Assembly: GCA_016721315.1 (NCBI GenBank)
Contig: JADKIL010000019.1
Coordinates: 62,001-126,000 of the forward strand
Reading direction: 5' to 3'
DNA: 64,000 nucleotides
DNA from: Candidatus Villigracilis vicinus
Lineage (GTDB): Bacteria; Chloroflexota; Anaerolineae; Anaerolineales; Villigracilaceae
The translations under genes and the position numbers were made by a program. Positions 41,497 to 50,548 of the stretch are shown here, piece after piece (the first letter of the stretch is position 1; each line of letters begins with the position of its first letter). The notes under the pieces are model-generated. The model was given only the letters and a program-made list of their open reading frames with translations. It made no database searches and was not told the origin of the DNA.

Positions 41497-42813
41497 GTGG
41501 ATTATAGCCTGAAACATTCGTCCGAATTGGCGAAAGCAGACTTCAACTTGGACCGCATGTTCGCGTTGATGAAGTCGCTGGGTGAACCGCAGACGAAATA
41601 TCCCATCATCCATGTGGCGGGGACGAAGGGCAAGGGCTCCACATCTGCGTTGTGTGCGGCGGGGTTGATGGCGGCAGGATATAAGACGGGTTTGTACACC
41701 TCTCCGCATTTGTTGGATTATGTCGAGCGGATTCAAATTAATGGCGAGCCAATAACCCATGAGCAGTTGATCGAGTTAGTAGAAGAGATCAAGCCGCATG
41801 TGGCGAAGATAGAAATGCTGACTACGTTCGAAATCACGACCGCATTGGCGTTCATGGCGTTTGCAAAATATGGAGCGACGGCTGCGGTCTTTGAAGTTGG
41901 CTTGGGCGGACGTTTGGATGCGACCAATATCGTCACGCCGCAGGTCTCGGTCATCACGTCGCTGTCGTATGACCACATGGCGGTGTTGGGCAATACACTC
42001 GCACTGATAGCAGGGGAGAAGGCAGGCATTATCAAACCGGGCGTGCCCACGGTTTCATCCCCGCAGAAAGATGAAGCCCTCCAAGTTTTATTGCGCATAG
42101 CCAGAGAAAGAAATTCTGATATAACTCTTGTGGGACGGGATGTAGGGTTTGAATTGCAAGGGACATCATTGAAGGGACAATGGCTAGCAGTTGACGATAG
42201 ACGATGGACCGTGGACGATGGAAAGTCTATGGTCGATGGTCCATCGTCCATCGTCGAGCTTCACATTCCGTTACTTGGAAAACACCAAATTGAGAACGCC
42301 GCCACAGCGTACACTGCTTTGAAAACCAGCGGGATTCCAATCACAGATGAGCAGATAAAACTGGGTTTTTCTCAGGTACAATGGCGCGCTCGCTTTGAGG
42401 TGGCAAGGGTCGAACCGCCGGTGATCTTCGACTCGGCGCATAATCAGGATTCGTTCGAGAAGCTGCGCGAGACGTTGGAAGAGTATTTCCCTGACAAAAA
42501 GGTTTATCTCATCTTTGGAGCGTCGGAAGATAAGAACATTCCTGGTATGTTCGCAGAGATGAAACCAAAGATAAAGAAAATCATCATCACGCGAGCCGAC
42601 CATCCGCGGGCTTTGAGCGTGGAGCAAATTGCGGGTCTCGCTGATCAGGCAGGGGCGGAGTGGGAGGCGCTGGTTCCCGTCAAGGAAGCCTTGCGGCACG
42701 CGTTGGAATTGTCGTCAAAAGATGGTAGTATCGTGTTATCCGCTGGTTCGATGTTCGTGACCGCGGAAGTGATGAGAGAATGGAAATTTTTGAATGAATC
42801 AACCCTGGAATGA
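41497..42813 (+). CDS. folC: Folylpolyglutamate/dihydrofolate synthase
   Basis: A Mur-ligase-family enzyme of about 438 residues, which joins glutamate to dihydropteroate or folates using ATP. Visible are the P-loop AGTKGKGST (about 41-49), the central FEVGLGGRLDATNIV, SYDHMAVLGNTLALIAGEKAGIIKPG, and the C-terminal FDSAHNQDS and IFGASEDKNI. The GTG at 41497 has no ribosome-binding site, and the frame runs back through a TGA to an upstream ATG at 41410, so the true start is doubtful. About 20 residues near 230-250 (VDDRRWTVDDGK...) derive from an inserted palindromic repeat, in frame. The last 20 bases overlap lon. Confidence 0.9.
   Translation: MDYSLKHSSELAKADFNLDRMFALMKSLGEPQTKYPIIHVAGTKGKGSTSALCAAGLMAAGYKTGLYTSPHLLDYVERIQINGEPITHEQLIELVEEIKPHVAKIEMLTTFEITTALAFMAFAKYGATAAVFEVGLGGRLDATNIVTPQVSVITSLSYDHMAVLGNTLALIAGEKAGIIKPGVPTVSSPQKDEALQVLLRIARERNSDITLVGRDVGFELQGTSLKGQWLAVDDRRWTVDDGKSMVDGPSSIVELHIPLLGKHQIENAATAYTALKTSGIPITDEQIKLGFSQVQWRARFEVARVEPPVIFDSAHNQDSFEKLRETLEEYFPDKKVYLIFGASEDKNIPGMFAEMKPKIKKIIITRADHPRALSVEQIAGLADQAGAEWEALVPVKEALRHALELSSKDGSIVLSAGSMFVTAEVMREWKFLNESTLE
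42193..42255 (+). repeat. Palindromic repeat inserted in frame within folC
   Basis: Eighteen-base arms (42193-42210 and 42238-42255) are inverted copies with one mismatch. An inner alternative stem GGACGATGGA/TCCATCGTCC also exists (42213-42222 with 42240-42249). The 63-bp element adds about 21 codons without breaking the frame. Low-complexity residues Val-Asp-Asp-Arg-Arg and Val-Asp-Asp-Gly reflect the repeat, not a FolC motif. Confidence 0.8.
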
Positions 42814-45253
42814 AGATGATTTTGACCTGACGCTTTCGCAGCGTACGGAGGAACTGTATCGCATCCCGAATATGGAGCCGAAAGCCGATGGCTTGATCGA
42901 AGCGGCGGTGTTGCCGTTGCGGGATATGGTCATTTTTCCGCGCATGGTCTCGCCAATTTTTATTGGTCGCGAGGCTTCGCTGTTGGCATTGGAAGAAGCT
43001 CAAACTAAAGAACAGACAGTGATCGGTCTGACCCAGCGCGACCCGGATGTGGAAGACCCCGGTGCCGAAGATTTTCTGCCCATCGGTGTGGAGATGGCAG
43101 TGGGGCGCTTGTTGGATATGCCGGATGGTTCACACTCTGCCCTCGTGCAGGGACGCCGCCGTTTGGAGATCGTCGAGTTCATTCGCCTCAAGCCGTACAT
43201 CCGTGTACGTGCGCGCATCATTCACGAGCCGACATCGGCGGATAGACAAACTCAAGCAATGATGCGTTCGGTCTTGAATCAATTCGAACGCTGCATTCAA
43301 TTGGATCGTTCCATCCCAGAAGAAGCGCATGTCTTCGCGTTGAACATTGCCGAGCCGGGTTGGCTGGCGGATATGATCTCGACTTCGCTTGGTCTGACTT
43401 ATGAAGCCAAGCTGCGTCTGTTGATGATCCTTGACCCCAAGGCACGCCTCACACAACTGAATAATCTGCTCGCTGCCGAAGTGGACGTGCTCGAACTCGA
43501 AGATGAGATCCACACTCGCGTGCAAAACGAAGTGGACAAGAGCCAGCGCGAGTATTACCTGCGCGAACAGATGAAGCAGATTCAAACCGAGTTGGGTGAA
43601 GGCGATATCTTCACCCGCGATTCTGTCGATCTGAAAAAACGTGTTGAAACCGCGACCCTGCCGGATGAAGTCCGCAAGGTGGCGATGAAAGAAGTGGAAC
43701 GCCTCAATCAGATGCCGCCGATGGCGCCTGAAGTGGGCATCATCCGCACCTACATTGACTGGATCCTTGACCTGCCTTGGGCGAATTCCACGGCGGATAA
43801 TTTGGATGTAAAGAACGCGGCGAAGATTTTAGACCGCGATCATTTTGGTTTGAAGAAAGCCAAGGAACGCATCCTCGAATATATTGCGGTGCGTTCGCTC
43901 AAGCCGAAGAAAGAACGTCAGCCGATTCTGTGTTTCGTCGGACCTCCCGGCGTGGGCAAGACTTCGCTGGGTCGTTCCATTGCGGATGCGCTTGGGCGCA
44001 AGTTCGTGCGTGTCTCGTTGGGCGGCGTGCGTGATGAAGCCGAAATCCGCGGACATCGGCGCACCTACATCGGCGCATTGCCGGGTCGCATCATTCAGAC
44101 GATGAAGCGGGCGGGCACGTCCAATCCGCTGTTCATGTTAGATGAAATTGATAAGCTGTATTCGGACTTCCGCGGCGATCCTGCCTCGGCGATGCTTGAA
44201 GTGCTCGACCCGGAACAGAACTACGCCTTTAGCGATCACTACCTCGAACTGCCCTTCGACCTTTCAAAGGTCATGTTCGTGACGACTGCGAACTCGCTGG
44301 GAAACATCCCCGCGCCCTTGCTCGACCGCATGGAAGTGATCGAATTCCCCGGTTATATTGAAGAAGAAAAAGTTGAGATTGCCAACCGTTATCTCATTCC
44401 CCGCCAGATCGAAGAGAATGGCATCGACGAACTCGGGCTGACGTTCGAAGCGTCTGCCATGCAACGTGTTATCCGCGAGTACACCTATGAAGCCGGTGTG
44501 CGCGGACTGGAGCGCGAGATCAACCGCATTTGTCGCAAGGTCGCACGCCTGAAAGCGGAAGGGAAGAAATACCCCACCACGATTGTGGGTGAGGGCATCG
44601 AGAAATTATTAGGTCCTCAGCAAGTCTTCCCATCCGAAGCCGAGCGGACAGACGAAGTGGGCGTCGCTACCAGCCTGGCATGGACAGAAACCGGCGGCGA
44701 GATCATGGCGGTGGAAGTTGCCATCATTGAAGGCAAAGGCGGCTTGCAGATGACCGGTCAGATGGGGGAGGTGATGCAGGAATCCGCGCAAGCCGCGATG
44801 ACCTACATCAAGTCGCGTTCTGCTGCGCTCAAGATCGATACAGATGTCTTTGAACGCATGGACATTCACATCCACATGCCTGAGGGCGGTATTCCGAAAG
44901 ATGGACCTTCTGCAGGCATTACGATGGCAAGTGCCATCATCTCCGCGCTCACGGGTCGCCCCGTGCTCAAGCATGTTGGCATGACCGGCGAGATCACCCT
45001 GCGCGGACGTGTCCTGCCCATCGGCGGCGTGCGCGAAAAAGTCCTCGCCGCTCATCGTGCCGGGTTGCGAACGGTCATTCTCCCCGAAAAGAATCTCAAG
45101 GATTTGGTGGATCTGCCCAAGACAGCGAAATCCGAAATGAAGATCGTGCCCGTCAAACACATGGATGATGTTTTGGAAATTGCGCTAGGCAAACAAAAGA
45201 TCAGTGAACCGCCCAAGCCGCGCAAACGTCCAGATGAGCAGGGCGAAGAATAA
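42794..45253 (+). CDS. lon: ATP-dependent protease Lon
   Basis: An 819-residue LonA protease of the cytoplasm. The N-terminal LAN domain (about 35-240, VLPLRDMVIFPRMVSPIF), the coiled region with YYLREQMKQIQTELGE, the AAA+ domain with Walker A GPPGVGKTS (about 382-390) and MLDEIDKLYSD, and the C-terminal protease domain are all present. The catalytic dyad is Ser706 in PKDGPSAG and Lys749 in GGVREKVLAA, 43 residues apart as in E. coli Lon. Its start overlaps folC by 20 bases. Length is normal. Confidence 0.97.
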   Translation: MNQPWNEDDFDLTLSQRTEELYRIPNMEPKADGLIEAAVLPLRDMVIFPRMVSPIFIGREASLLALEEAQTKEQTVIGLTQRDPDVEDPGAEDFLPIGVEMAVGRLLDMPDGSHSALVQGRRRLEIVEFIRLKPYIRVRARIIHEPTSADRQTQAMMRSVLNQFERCIQLDRSIPEEAHVFALNIAEPGWLADMISTSLGLTYEAKLRLLMILDPKARLTQLNNLLAAEVDVLELEDEIHTRVQNEVDKSQREYYLREQMKQIQTELGEGDIFTRDSVDLKKRVETATLPDEVRKVAMKEVERLNQMPPMAPEVGIIRTYIDWILDLPWANSTADNLDVKNAAKILDRDHFGLKKAKERILEYIAVRSLKPKKERQPILCFVGPPGVGKTSLGRSIADALGRKFVRVSLGGVRDEAEIRGHRRTYIGALPGRIIQTMKRAGTSNPLFMLDEIDKLYSDFRGDPASAMLEVLDPEQNYAFSDHYLELPFDLSKVMFVTTANSLGNIPAPLLDRMEVIEFPGYIEEEKVEIANRYLIPRQIEENGIDELGLTFEASAMQRVIREYTYEAGVRGLEREINRICRKVARLKAEGKKYPTTIVGEGIEKLLGPQQVFPSEAERTDEVGVATSLAWTETGGEIMAVEVAIIEGKGGLQMTGQMGEVMQESAQAAMTYIKSRSAALKIDTDVFERMDIHIHMPEGGIPKDGPSAGITMASAIISALTGRPVLKHVGMTGEITLRGRVLPIGGVREKVLAAHRAGLRTVILPEKNLKDLVDLPKTAKSEMKIVPVKHMDDVLEIALGKQKISEPPKPRKRPDEQGEE

Positions 45254-45272
45254 TAAACAAGCTTGAATTTTT

Positions 45273-45314
45273 GACCGCCGACAGCAGACCACCGTCCGCT
45301 GTCGGCGGTCTTTT
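45273..45314 (+). terminator. Terminator of lon
   Basis: A perfect 13-bp GC-rich stem (45273-45285 with 45298-45310) followed by TTTT. Confidence 0.88.
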
Positions 45315-45370
45315 ACGCAATCGACTTGTGATTTCACCAATTTCATTTTTCGTTTTACAATAACCCCTCC

Positions 45371-46192
45371 ATGAACCTTATCCCTATCCCGCTCAAAGAC
45401 AAAGTTGTACTCATCACGGGCGCATCCTCCGGCTTCGGCGAAGATGCCGCCTGGATGTTCGCAAAAGAAGGCTGCAAAGTCGTGCTTGCCGCCCGACGCA
45501 TAGACCGCCTGCGGGAACTCGCCGCAAAGATCCAGGATGCGGGTGGCGAAGCCATCGCCGTTCCCGTCGATATCGTCAACCCGGATGAGGTGGATACCAT
45601 GATCCAGACAGCGGTTGACCTGTATGACCGCATCGACATTCTTTTCAATAATGCGGGCATCGGGCGTGTGGGTTGGTTCGAAGAACACACCCCCGAACGT
45701 GATATCGATCTGCTGATCAAGGTTAACTTGATCGGTACCATGCGTGTGACTCGTACTGTCCTTCCACACATGATCGCGCGCCGCGAGGGGCATATCATCA
45801 ACATGATCTCGGTGGCAGGACTTATTTCACCGCCATTGATCGCCAGCTACTCTGCCAGTAAATTTGGGCTCAAAGCCTTCAATAATTCCATCCGTCGTGA
45901 AGTTGCCCCGTTGGGTATCAAGGTCAGCGGTATTTACCCGGGTCCTGCGGCGACCGAGTTTGGTTCGCATGTTGGTAAAAATTCGGCATATCATTCAGTT
46001 CGTGCCAGCCTAGGCGGACGGCTCACATCTAGCTATGTTGCCCGCCGGGTCATCGATGTTGCCAAACGTCCGCGTCGTAAGTTGGTTATTCCTTGGTGGT
46101 TTAATTTTGCCGTTGCCTTGGAAACCTATTTCCCCATCGTTGTGGATTGGGGTTCGTACCTCTTCTCAAAAGCCAAACATAAACAGAAATAG
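45371..46192 (+). CDS. SDR family NAD(P)-dependent oxidoreductase
   Basis: A 273-residue classical short-chain dehydrogenase. The cofactor motif is TGASSGFGE (about 17-25), followed by the structural NNAG, the catalytic Ser in INMISVAG and the YSASK active-site pair. The Arg pair in AARRID after the second strand suggests preference for NADP. The C-terminal 60 residues are longer than usual and include WWFNFAVALETYFPIVVDW, which may touch the membrane. The substrate cannot be predicted. TACAAT lies 15 bases upstream of the ATG without a Shine-Dalgarno. The M24 peptidase gene follows by 9 bp. Confidence 0.93.
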   Translation: MNLIPIPLKDKVVLITGASSGFGEDAAWMFAKEGCKVVLAARRIDRLRELAAKIQDAGGEAIAVPVDIVNPDEVDTMIQTAVDLYDRIDILFNNAGIGRVGWFEEHTPERDIDLLIKVNLIGTMRVTRTVLPHMIARREGHIINMISVAGLISPPLIASYSASKFGLKAFNNSIRREVAPLGIKVSGIYPGPAATEFGSHVGKNSAYHSVRASLGGRLTSSYVARRVIDVAKRPRRKLVIPWWFNFAVALETYFPIVVDWGSYLFSKAKHKQK

Positions 46193-46201
46193 GAGACTCT
46201 C

Positions 46202-47308
46202 GTGCCTCGTTCCCGTCTCGAAACACTCACCGCTTCATTACAAGCCTCGAACCTGGATGCTGTTATTCTGAATCCGGGTCCTACGCTGAAATATCTCACT
46301 GGGTTGACCTTCCACCTGATGGAACGCCCGGTGGTTTTGTTTGTTGCTCCCGGTAAAGACCCGGTGTTGGTACTTCCCGAGCTTGAACTCCCCAAAGTGG
46401 ACTTATTCCCTTACAAGGTTCAAGGCATTTCTTATGGTGAGAATCCTGCAGAGTGGGACGATGCCTTCAGAAAAGCAGCTCAAGCGCTCGGCGTGGATGG
46501 GAAGCGTATCGGCGTTGAGCCGCGTCAATTGCGTTTGCTGGAGTTCCGCCATGTAAAATCCGGCGCGCCCGAAGCGGAATTTCCCGACGCGAGCGATGTG
46601 CTTGCCGACCTGCGCTTGCGCAAAGATAAAGCCGAAGTGGATGCCATGCGTAAGGCAGTGAAGATCGCCCAAGACGCGTTGGAGGCAACCATTCCACAGA
46701 TCAAAATTGGCATGACCGAACGAGAGGTTGCATCGGAATTGGTCATGCAGTTGTTGAAGCAGGGCTCAGAGCCTGAATTACCTTTCGCGCCCATTATCTC
46801 TGCCGGACCCAACTCAGCGAATCCGCATGCTTCCCCATCGGATAGAAAATTGCAGGTTGGCGACTTGCTCGTCGTCGATTGGGGCGCCGCATACGATGGC
46901 TATATCTCAGACCTGACGCGCACCTTCGCAGTAGGGGAGGTGGATGCGGAATGTCAGAAGATACACAAGGTCGTGCAAGAAGCGAACGCTGCCGGTCGTG
47001 CCGCCGCTAAACCGGGAGTCCCTTGCGCTGCTGTGGACATAGCAGCGCGTGCTGTCATTGAAAGCGCCGGGTATGGAAAATACTTTACGCACCGCACCGG
47101 TCATGGCATTGGCATGGAAGGACACGAAGCTCCCTACATGCGCGGCGATAATATGCAGATCCTCGAACCGGGTATGGCATTCACCGTCGAACCGGGCATT
47201 TACCTTCCTGATCGTAATGGAGTGCGGATCGAAGATAATTTGGTCATTACAACGAATGGAGCAGAGAGTCTCTCCGATATGCCGCGAGAGGTTCGGGTGG
47301 TAGGTTAA
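46202..47308 (+). CDS. M24 family Xaa-Pro aminopeptidase
   Basis: A 368-residue pita-bread metallopeptidase with an N-terminal creatinase-like domain (about 1-130) and a catalytic domain (about 140-366). Metal ligands are seen in VVDWGAAYDGYISDLTRTF (two Asp), HRTGHGIGMEGHE (His), EPGIYLP (Glu) and GVRIEDN (Glu). These enzymes remove an N-terminal residue preceding proline. The start is GTG with AGGAGA six bases upstream. It shares a transcript with the SDR gene. Confidence 0.93.
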   Translation: MPRSRLETLTASLQASNLDAVILNPGPTLKYLTGLTFHLMERPVVLFVAPGKDPVLVLPELELPKVDLFPYKVQGISYGENPAEWDDAFRKAAQALGVDGKRIGVEPRQLRLLEFRHVKSGAPEAEFPDASDVLADLRLRKDKAEVDAMRKAVKIAQDALEATIPQIKIGMTEREVASELVMQLLKQGSEPELPFAPIISAGPNSANPHASPSDRKLQVGDLLVVDWGAAYDGYISDLTRTFAVGEVDAECQKIHKVVQEANAAGRAAAKPGVPCAAVDIAARAVIESAGYGKYFTHRTGHGIGMEGHEAPYMRGDNMQILEPGMAFTVEPGIYLPDRNGVRIEDNLVITTNGAESLSDMPREVRVVG

Positions 47309-47348
47309 AATTTTAATTATCCCGGCGCAACCCCAACATGCCAATGAA

Positions 47349-47762
47349 TTGACTGAGATCGCCATTTCAGCCAAGCGATATTGGAATTATCCAGAAACAT
47401 GGATCCAATTTTGGACCCCGCAGTTGACGATCACTGCAGACTACATTGCTTCCAACGAAGTCTGGATGATGATGGACAAAGGAAAGCCAATTGCCTTCGG
47501 TGCTTTGAGCCGGATTGAAGAAGGTTATGAGTTGGGTCACCTTTGGGTCTTGCCTGAGTATATTGGCAAAGGGATTGGCAGGCGACTGTTTGAACATATT
47601 CTGGAGAGATGTAAAATTCTCAACATTCATACTTTGAGGATTTATGCAGACCCGAATGCCCGAACTTTTTATGAAAAAATGGGGGCAAAGACGGTTGGCG
47701 AACATCATTCCGACTTGCTTGGCGACGACCGTGTTTTACCAATTATGGAGATCGAATTATGA
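47349..47762 (+). CDS. GNAT family N-acetyltransferase
   Basis: A GNAT acyltransferase of at least 137 residues, with the acetyl-CoA loop motif LPEYIGKGIGRRLFEHIL and the ending ARTFYEKMGAKTVGE. The substrate is unknown. The start is a problem. TTG at 47349 is the first usable codon, but the frame is open upstream and encodes PAQPQHANELTEIA, which looks like a normal GNAT N-terminus. No ATG, GTG or TTG exists there. Initiation at ATT (47310 or 47316), with GGTAGG just upstream, is possible. The stop overlaps tag by ATGA. Confidence 0.88.
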   Translation: MTEIAISAKRYWNYPETWIQFWTPQLTITADYIASNEVWMMMDKGKPIAFGALSRIEEGYELGHLWVLPEYIGKGIGRRLFEHILERCKILNIHTLRIYADPNARTFYEKMGAKTVGEHHSDLLGDDRVLPIMEIEL

Positions 47763-48304
47763 CAACCTACTGTGACTACTGCAATTCCCACCCCGAGGAT
47801 ACCTTCAACCGGGAATATCATGATACTCAATATGGTTTCCCTATTGACGATGATAACGAACTATTCGAGCGGCTGGTGCTAGAGATCAATCAGGCTGGGT
47901 TGTCATGGATATTGATCCTGAAACGGGCACAGAACTTCCGCAAGGCATTCCATAAATTCAATATCAAGAAAGTTGCCAGTTACACTGAGACCGACAGAGA
48001 AAGACTCTTGAACGATGAAGGCATTATCCGCAATAAATTGAAAGTTAATGCCGCCATCGTCAATGCGCAAAAGATACTTGAATTGCAGAAAGAACACGGC
48101 TCGTTCAAAAACTGGTTGGATAAAAATCATCCGCTCACAAAAGAGGAATGGACAAAGTTGTTCCGCAAGACCTTCGTATTCACCGGCGGTGAGATCGTGA
48201 ACGAGTTTCTTATGTCCACGGGATATTTGCCAGGGGCGCATCAAAAGGATTGCCCTGTATTCAAAAAAGTGGCGGCAAAAAAACCGGCATGGATGAAGAA
48301 ATAA
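47759..48304 (+). CDS. tag: DNA-3-methyladenine glycosylase I
   Basis: A 181-residue TAG-type glycosylase that excises 3-methyladenine from alkylated DNA. The zinc-binding residues of the family are all visible: Cys5, His21 in REYHDTQYG, and the His and Cys of GAHQKDCPVF. LEINQAGLSWILIL holds the catalytic-pocket Glu. The usual YHDxEWG has Tyr in place of Trp. It overlaps the GNAT gene by four bases (ATGA). Confidence 0.95.
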   Translation: MTTYCDYCNSHPEDTFNREYHDTQYGFPIDDDNELFERLVLEINQAGLSWILILKRAQNFRKAFHKFNIKKVASYTETDRERLLNDEGIIRNKLKVNAAIVNAQKILELQKEHGSFKNWLDKNHPLTKEEWTKLFRKTFVFTGGEIVNEFLMSTGYLPGAHQKDCPVFKKVAAKKPAWMKK

Positions 48305-48326
48305 CCGCTCTTTTATACTGACACCC

Positions 48327-49337
48327 ATGACACCCATTTTTGCCATTGCTGGGAAACTATCCCGCGAATATCTTCTGCCCCCGTCTGGAGGTCCCCGGCT
48401 GGATTCTCCGGGCGGGAACCTCTTGTATGCACTTGGCGGGCTTGCTGTATGGGATGCGTCGGTGGCATTGATCTCAAGGGTGAATCAGGCATATCCGCGT
48501 GAGTGGCTGGAAGACCTGAATGAACGCGGTTTTGATACTCAGGGCATTTACTTTGACCCTGAAAGTAATCAGGCAGACCTGCGTACATTCATCGCTTATA
48601 CAGATGTAAATGAGCGCAGCAGCACCAATGCCGTTTCTCATTTTGCCCGCCGTCAAATGACATTCCCAAAGTCGTTGCTGGGCTACCATCCACAAGATGG
48701 CACAGTGAAAGACCTGCGTGAGGTTGATCCGCTTTCGCCTGCGGCGCGTTTTGTGCCTAAAACATATCGGGATATCGCTTATGTGCATCTATGTCCCTTT
48801 GACTTTACCAGCCAAAGCCAGATGGTTAACCTTTTAAAAGGCGGTTCAAACCAGACCGTCAGCCTGGACCCTGCACCCGGGTATATGAAGCCCGCATTTT
48901 GGCGTGAACTGCGCGTTGTGCTTAGCGGCTTAACGGCGTTTCTCCCCTCTGAAGAGGAAATGCGGTCCCTGTTTTGGGGTGAGAGCAATGACTTGTGGGA
49001 GATGGCTCAACGCATCAGCGAATACGGACCGGATATCATTATTATCAAACGTGGCGCGATTGGGCAATTGTTGTATATTTCATCGGAAAAGAAACGGTAT
49101 GAGATTCCCGCATATCCTGCCCGTCTCGTTGACCCAACTGGAGCTGGCGACGCTTTTTGCGGCGGTTTTCTTGCAGGGCTTCAACGTACGAATGACCCAT
49201 TGATGGCGGCTTTGCATGGGAACGTCTCGGCTTCGTTGAAGATCGAAGGCACGGGACCCTTTTCGCCGTTAGATGGCATGCCTGGTCTGGCGGATGCCCG
49301 TCTGCATGCTTTGAAAGAAATGGCACGAGAAATCTAG
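48327..49337 (+). CDS. PfkB family carbohydrate kinase
   Basis: A 336-residue ribokinase-fold protein. The C-terminal signature VDPTGAGDAFCGGFLAGL carries the catalytic Asp near residue 274, and SPGGNLLYALGGLAVW near residue 30 is the N-terminal sugar-binding glycine motif. It phosphorylates a sugar or nucleoside with ATP, but the substrate cannot be assigned. TATACT lies 13 bases upstream of the ATG, and no Shine-Dalgarno is visible. It is 22 bp behind tag. Confidence 0.88.
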   Translation: MTPIFAIAGKLSREYLLPPSGGPRLDSPGGNLLYALGGLAVWDASVALISRVNQAYPREWLEDLNERGFDTQGIYFDPESNQADLRTFIAYTDVNERSSTNAVSHFARRQMTFPKSLLGYHPQDGTVKDLREVDPLSPAARFVPKTYRDIAYVHLCPFDFTSQSQMVNLLKGGSNQTVSLDPAPGYMKPAFWRELRVVLSGLTAFLPSEEEMRSLFWGESNDLWEMAQRISEYGPDIIIIKRGAIGQLLYISSEKKRYEIPAYPARLVDPTGAGDAFCGGFLAGLQRTNDPLMAALHGNVSASLKIEGTGPFSPLDGMPGLADARLHALKEMAREI

Positions 49338-49377
49338 TATTTTCGAATTCCAATTTTTGATTTACGATTAAGGCACA

Positions 49378-50472
49378 ATGACCCTATCTCAAAAGCTCCT
49401 TGACCTTGCCATTCAGATCCAGCAGATTCCGGCACCCACCTTTGCGGAGGGACCGCGCGGGGAATTCGTGCGCGGGTTGTTCATTCAAGAAAAACTGGAA
49501 GATGTTTCCATGGATTCACTGGGGAACGTCTATGCGCGGTTGCCGGGGAAGACGAAAAAGGCAAAAGCGTTGATCGTGTCTGCTCATTTGGATACGGTGT
49601 TTCCAGCGGGTACCAAGCTCCACGTTAAGGAAGAAGCTGGCAAGGTCTTTGGTCCGGGTATTGGTGATAATTCCATTGGCGTTGCAGCTTTATTTGGCAT
49701 CTTGTGGGCGTTGCGTGAGCGCAAGATCGAATTGAAGCATGATGTTTGGTTCGCGGCAAATGTGGGCGAGGAGGGGCTCGGCGATCTGCGTGGGATGCGC
49801 GGAGTGGTGGAGCGTTTTGGCACCGATGTGATCGGGTATTTGGTGCTGGAGGGTCTAGCACTTGGGCATGTCTATCATCGTGCCATTGGCGTACGGCGCT
49901 ACCGTATTGCAGCAAAGACCCGCGGTGGACATTCCTGGTCCGACTATGGTCAGCCTTCCGCCGTGCATGAACTTGCTGCGCTTATCACACAGTTGACTCA
50001 GATCCGCCTGCCGCGTGAGCCGCGCACAACGATGAATATCGGCACCATTCAGGGTGGTACGGGAGTCAATGTGCTTGCAGCAGAATCCAAGTGTGAATTG
50101 GATCTGCGCTCCGAAGATCCTGCGGCGCTTGCAAAATTGGTCTCGCAAGTGGAGGAGATCATCTTGCATTGGAATCACGAAGGGGTGAGGATTCAAGCAG
50201 AGATCATCGGTGAACGCCCGGCTGGAGAGATCCCTGCGGAACACCCATTGGTTAAAGCGGCGGTGAGTTGTTTGCTGGAACAAGGGGTGGAAGCTGTTCT
50301 TACAACAGGCTCCACCGATGCTAATATTCCTTTGAGTAAAAATATCCCTGCTGTGGTGTTGGGGATCACCGCCGGAGGCGGGGCGCATACACTGGGGGAG
50401 TACATCGAAACGGAACCGATCGAAAAGGGAATGGAAAGTCTGGTCAGGTTCGTGGAGTTGTCCGGGTCTTAA
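49378..50472 (+). CDS. M20 family metallopeptidase
   Basis: A 364-residue M20 zinc peptidase. Active-site segments are SAHLDTVFP (His and Asp), GPGIGDNSIGVAAL (bridging Asp), NVGEEGLGDLRGM (catalytic Glu plus ligand) and the late GGGAHTLGEYIE (His). A dimerisation domain sits in the middle (GVRRYRIAAKTRGGHSW). The closest groups are peptidase T and ArgE/DapE-like enzymes. The dipeptide or amide substrate is not clear. TACGAT lies 15 bases upstream of the ATG. Confidence 0.92.
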   Translation: MTLSQKLLDLAIQIQQIPAPTFAEGPRGEFVRGLFIQEKLEDVSMDSLGNVYARLPGKTKKAKALIVSAHLDTVFPAGTKLHVKEEAGKVFGPGIGDNSIGVAALFGILWALRERKIELKHDVWFAANVGEEGLGDLRGMRGVVERFGTDVIGYLVLEGLALGHVYHRAIGVRRYRIAAKTRGGHSWSDYGQPSAVHELAALITQLTQIRLPREPRTTMNIGTIQGGTGVNVLAAESKCELDLRSEDPAALAKLVSQVEEIILHWNHEGVRIQAEIIGERPAGEIPAEHPLVKAAVSCLLEQGVEAVLTTGSTDANIPLSKNIPAVVLGITAGGGAHTLGEYIETEPIEKGMESLVRFVELSGS

Positions 50473-50477
50473 ATAAT

Positions 50478-50518
50478 AAAAGGGTTTTTCAAAATTTGTC
50501 GTTTTGAAAAACCCTTTT
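50478..50518. terminator. Bidirectional rho-independent terminator
   Basis: A perfect 17-bp stem (50478-50494 with 50502-50518) with A-rich and T-rich sides, between the convergent peptidase and cyclase genes. Confidence 0.92.
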
Positions 50519-50548
50519 TCTGTTTGATCGCAAGGCAAAGAGCTACAT

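Noticed and set aside
42193..42255. The start of a CRISPR array or tandem repeat array
   Set aside because: The repeated units are inverted, not direct with regular spacers, and lie inside folC.
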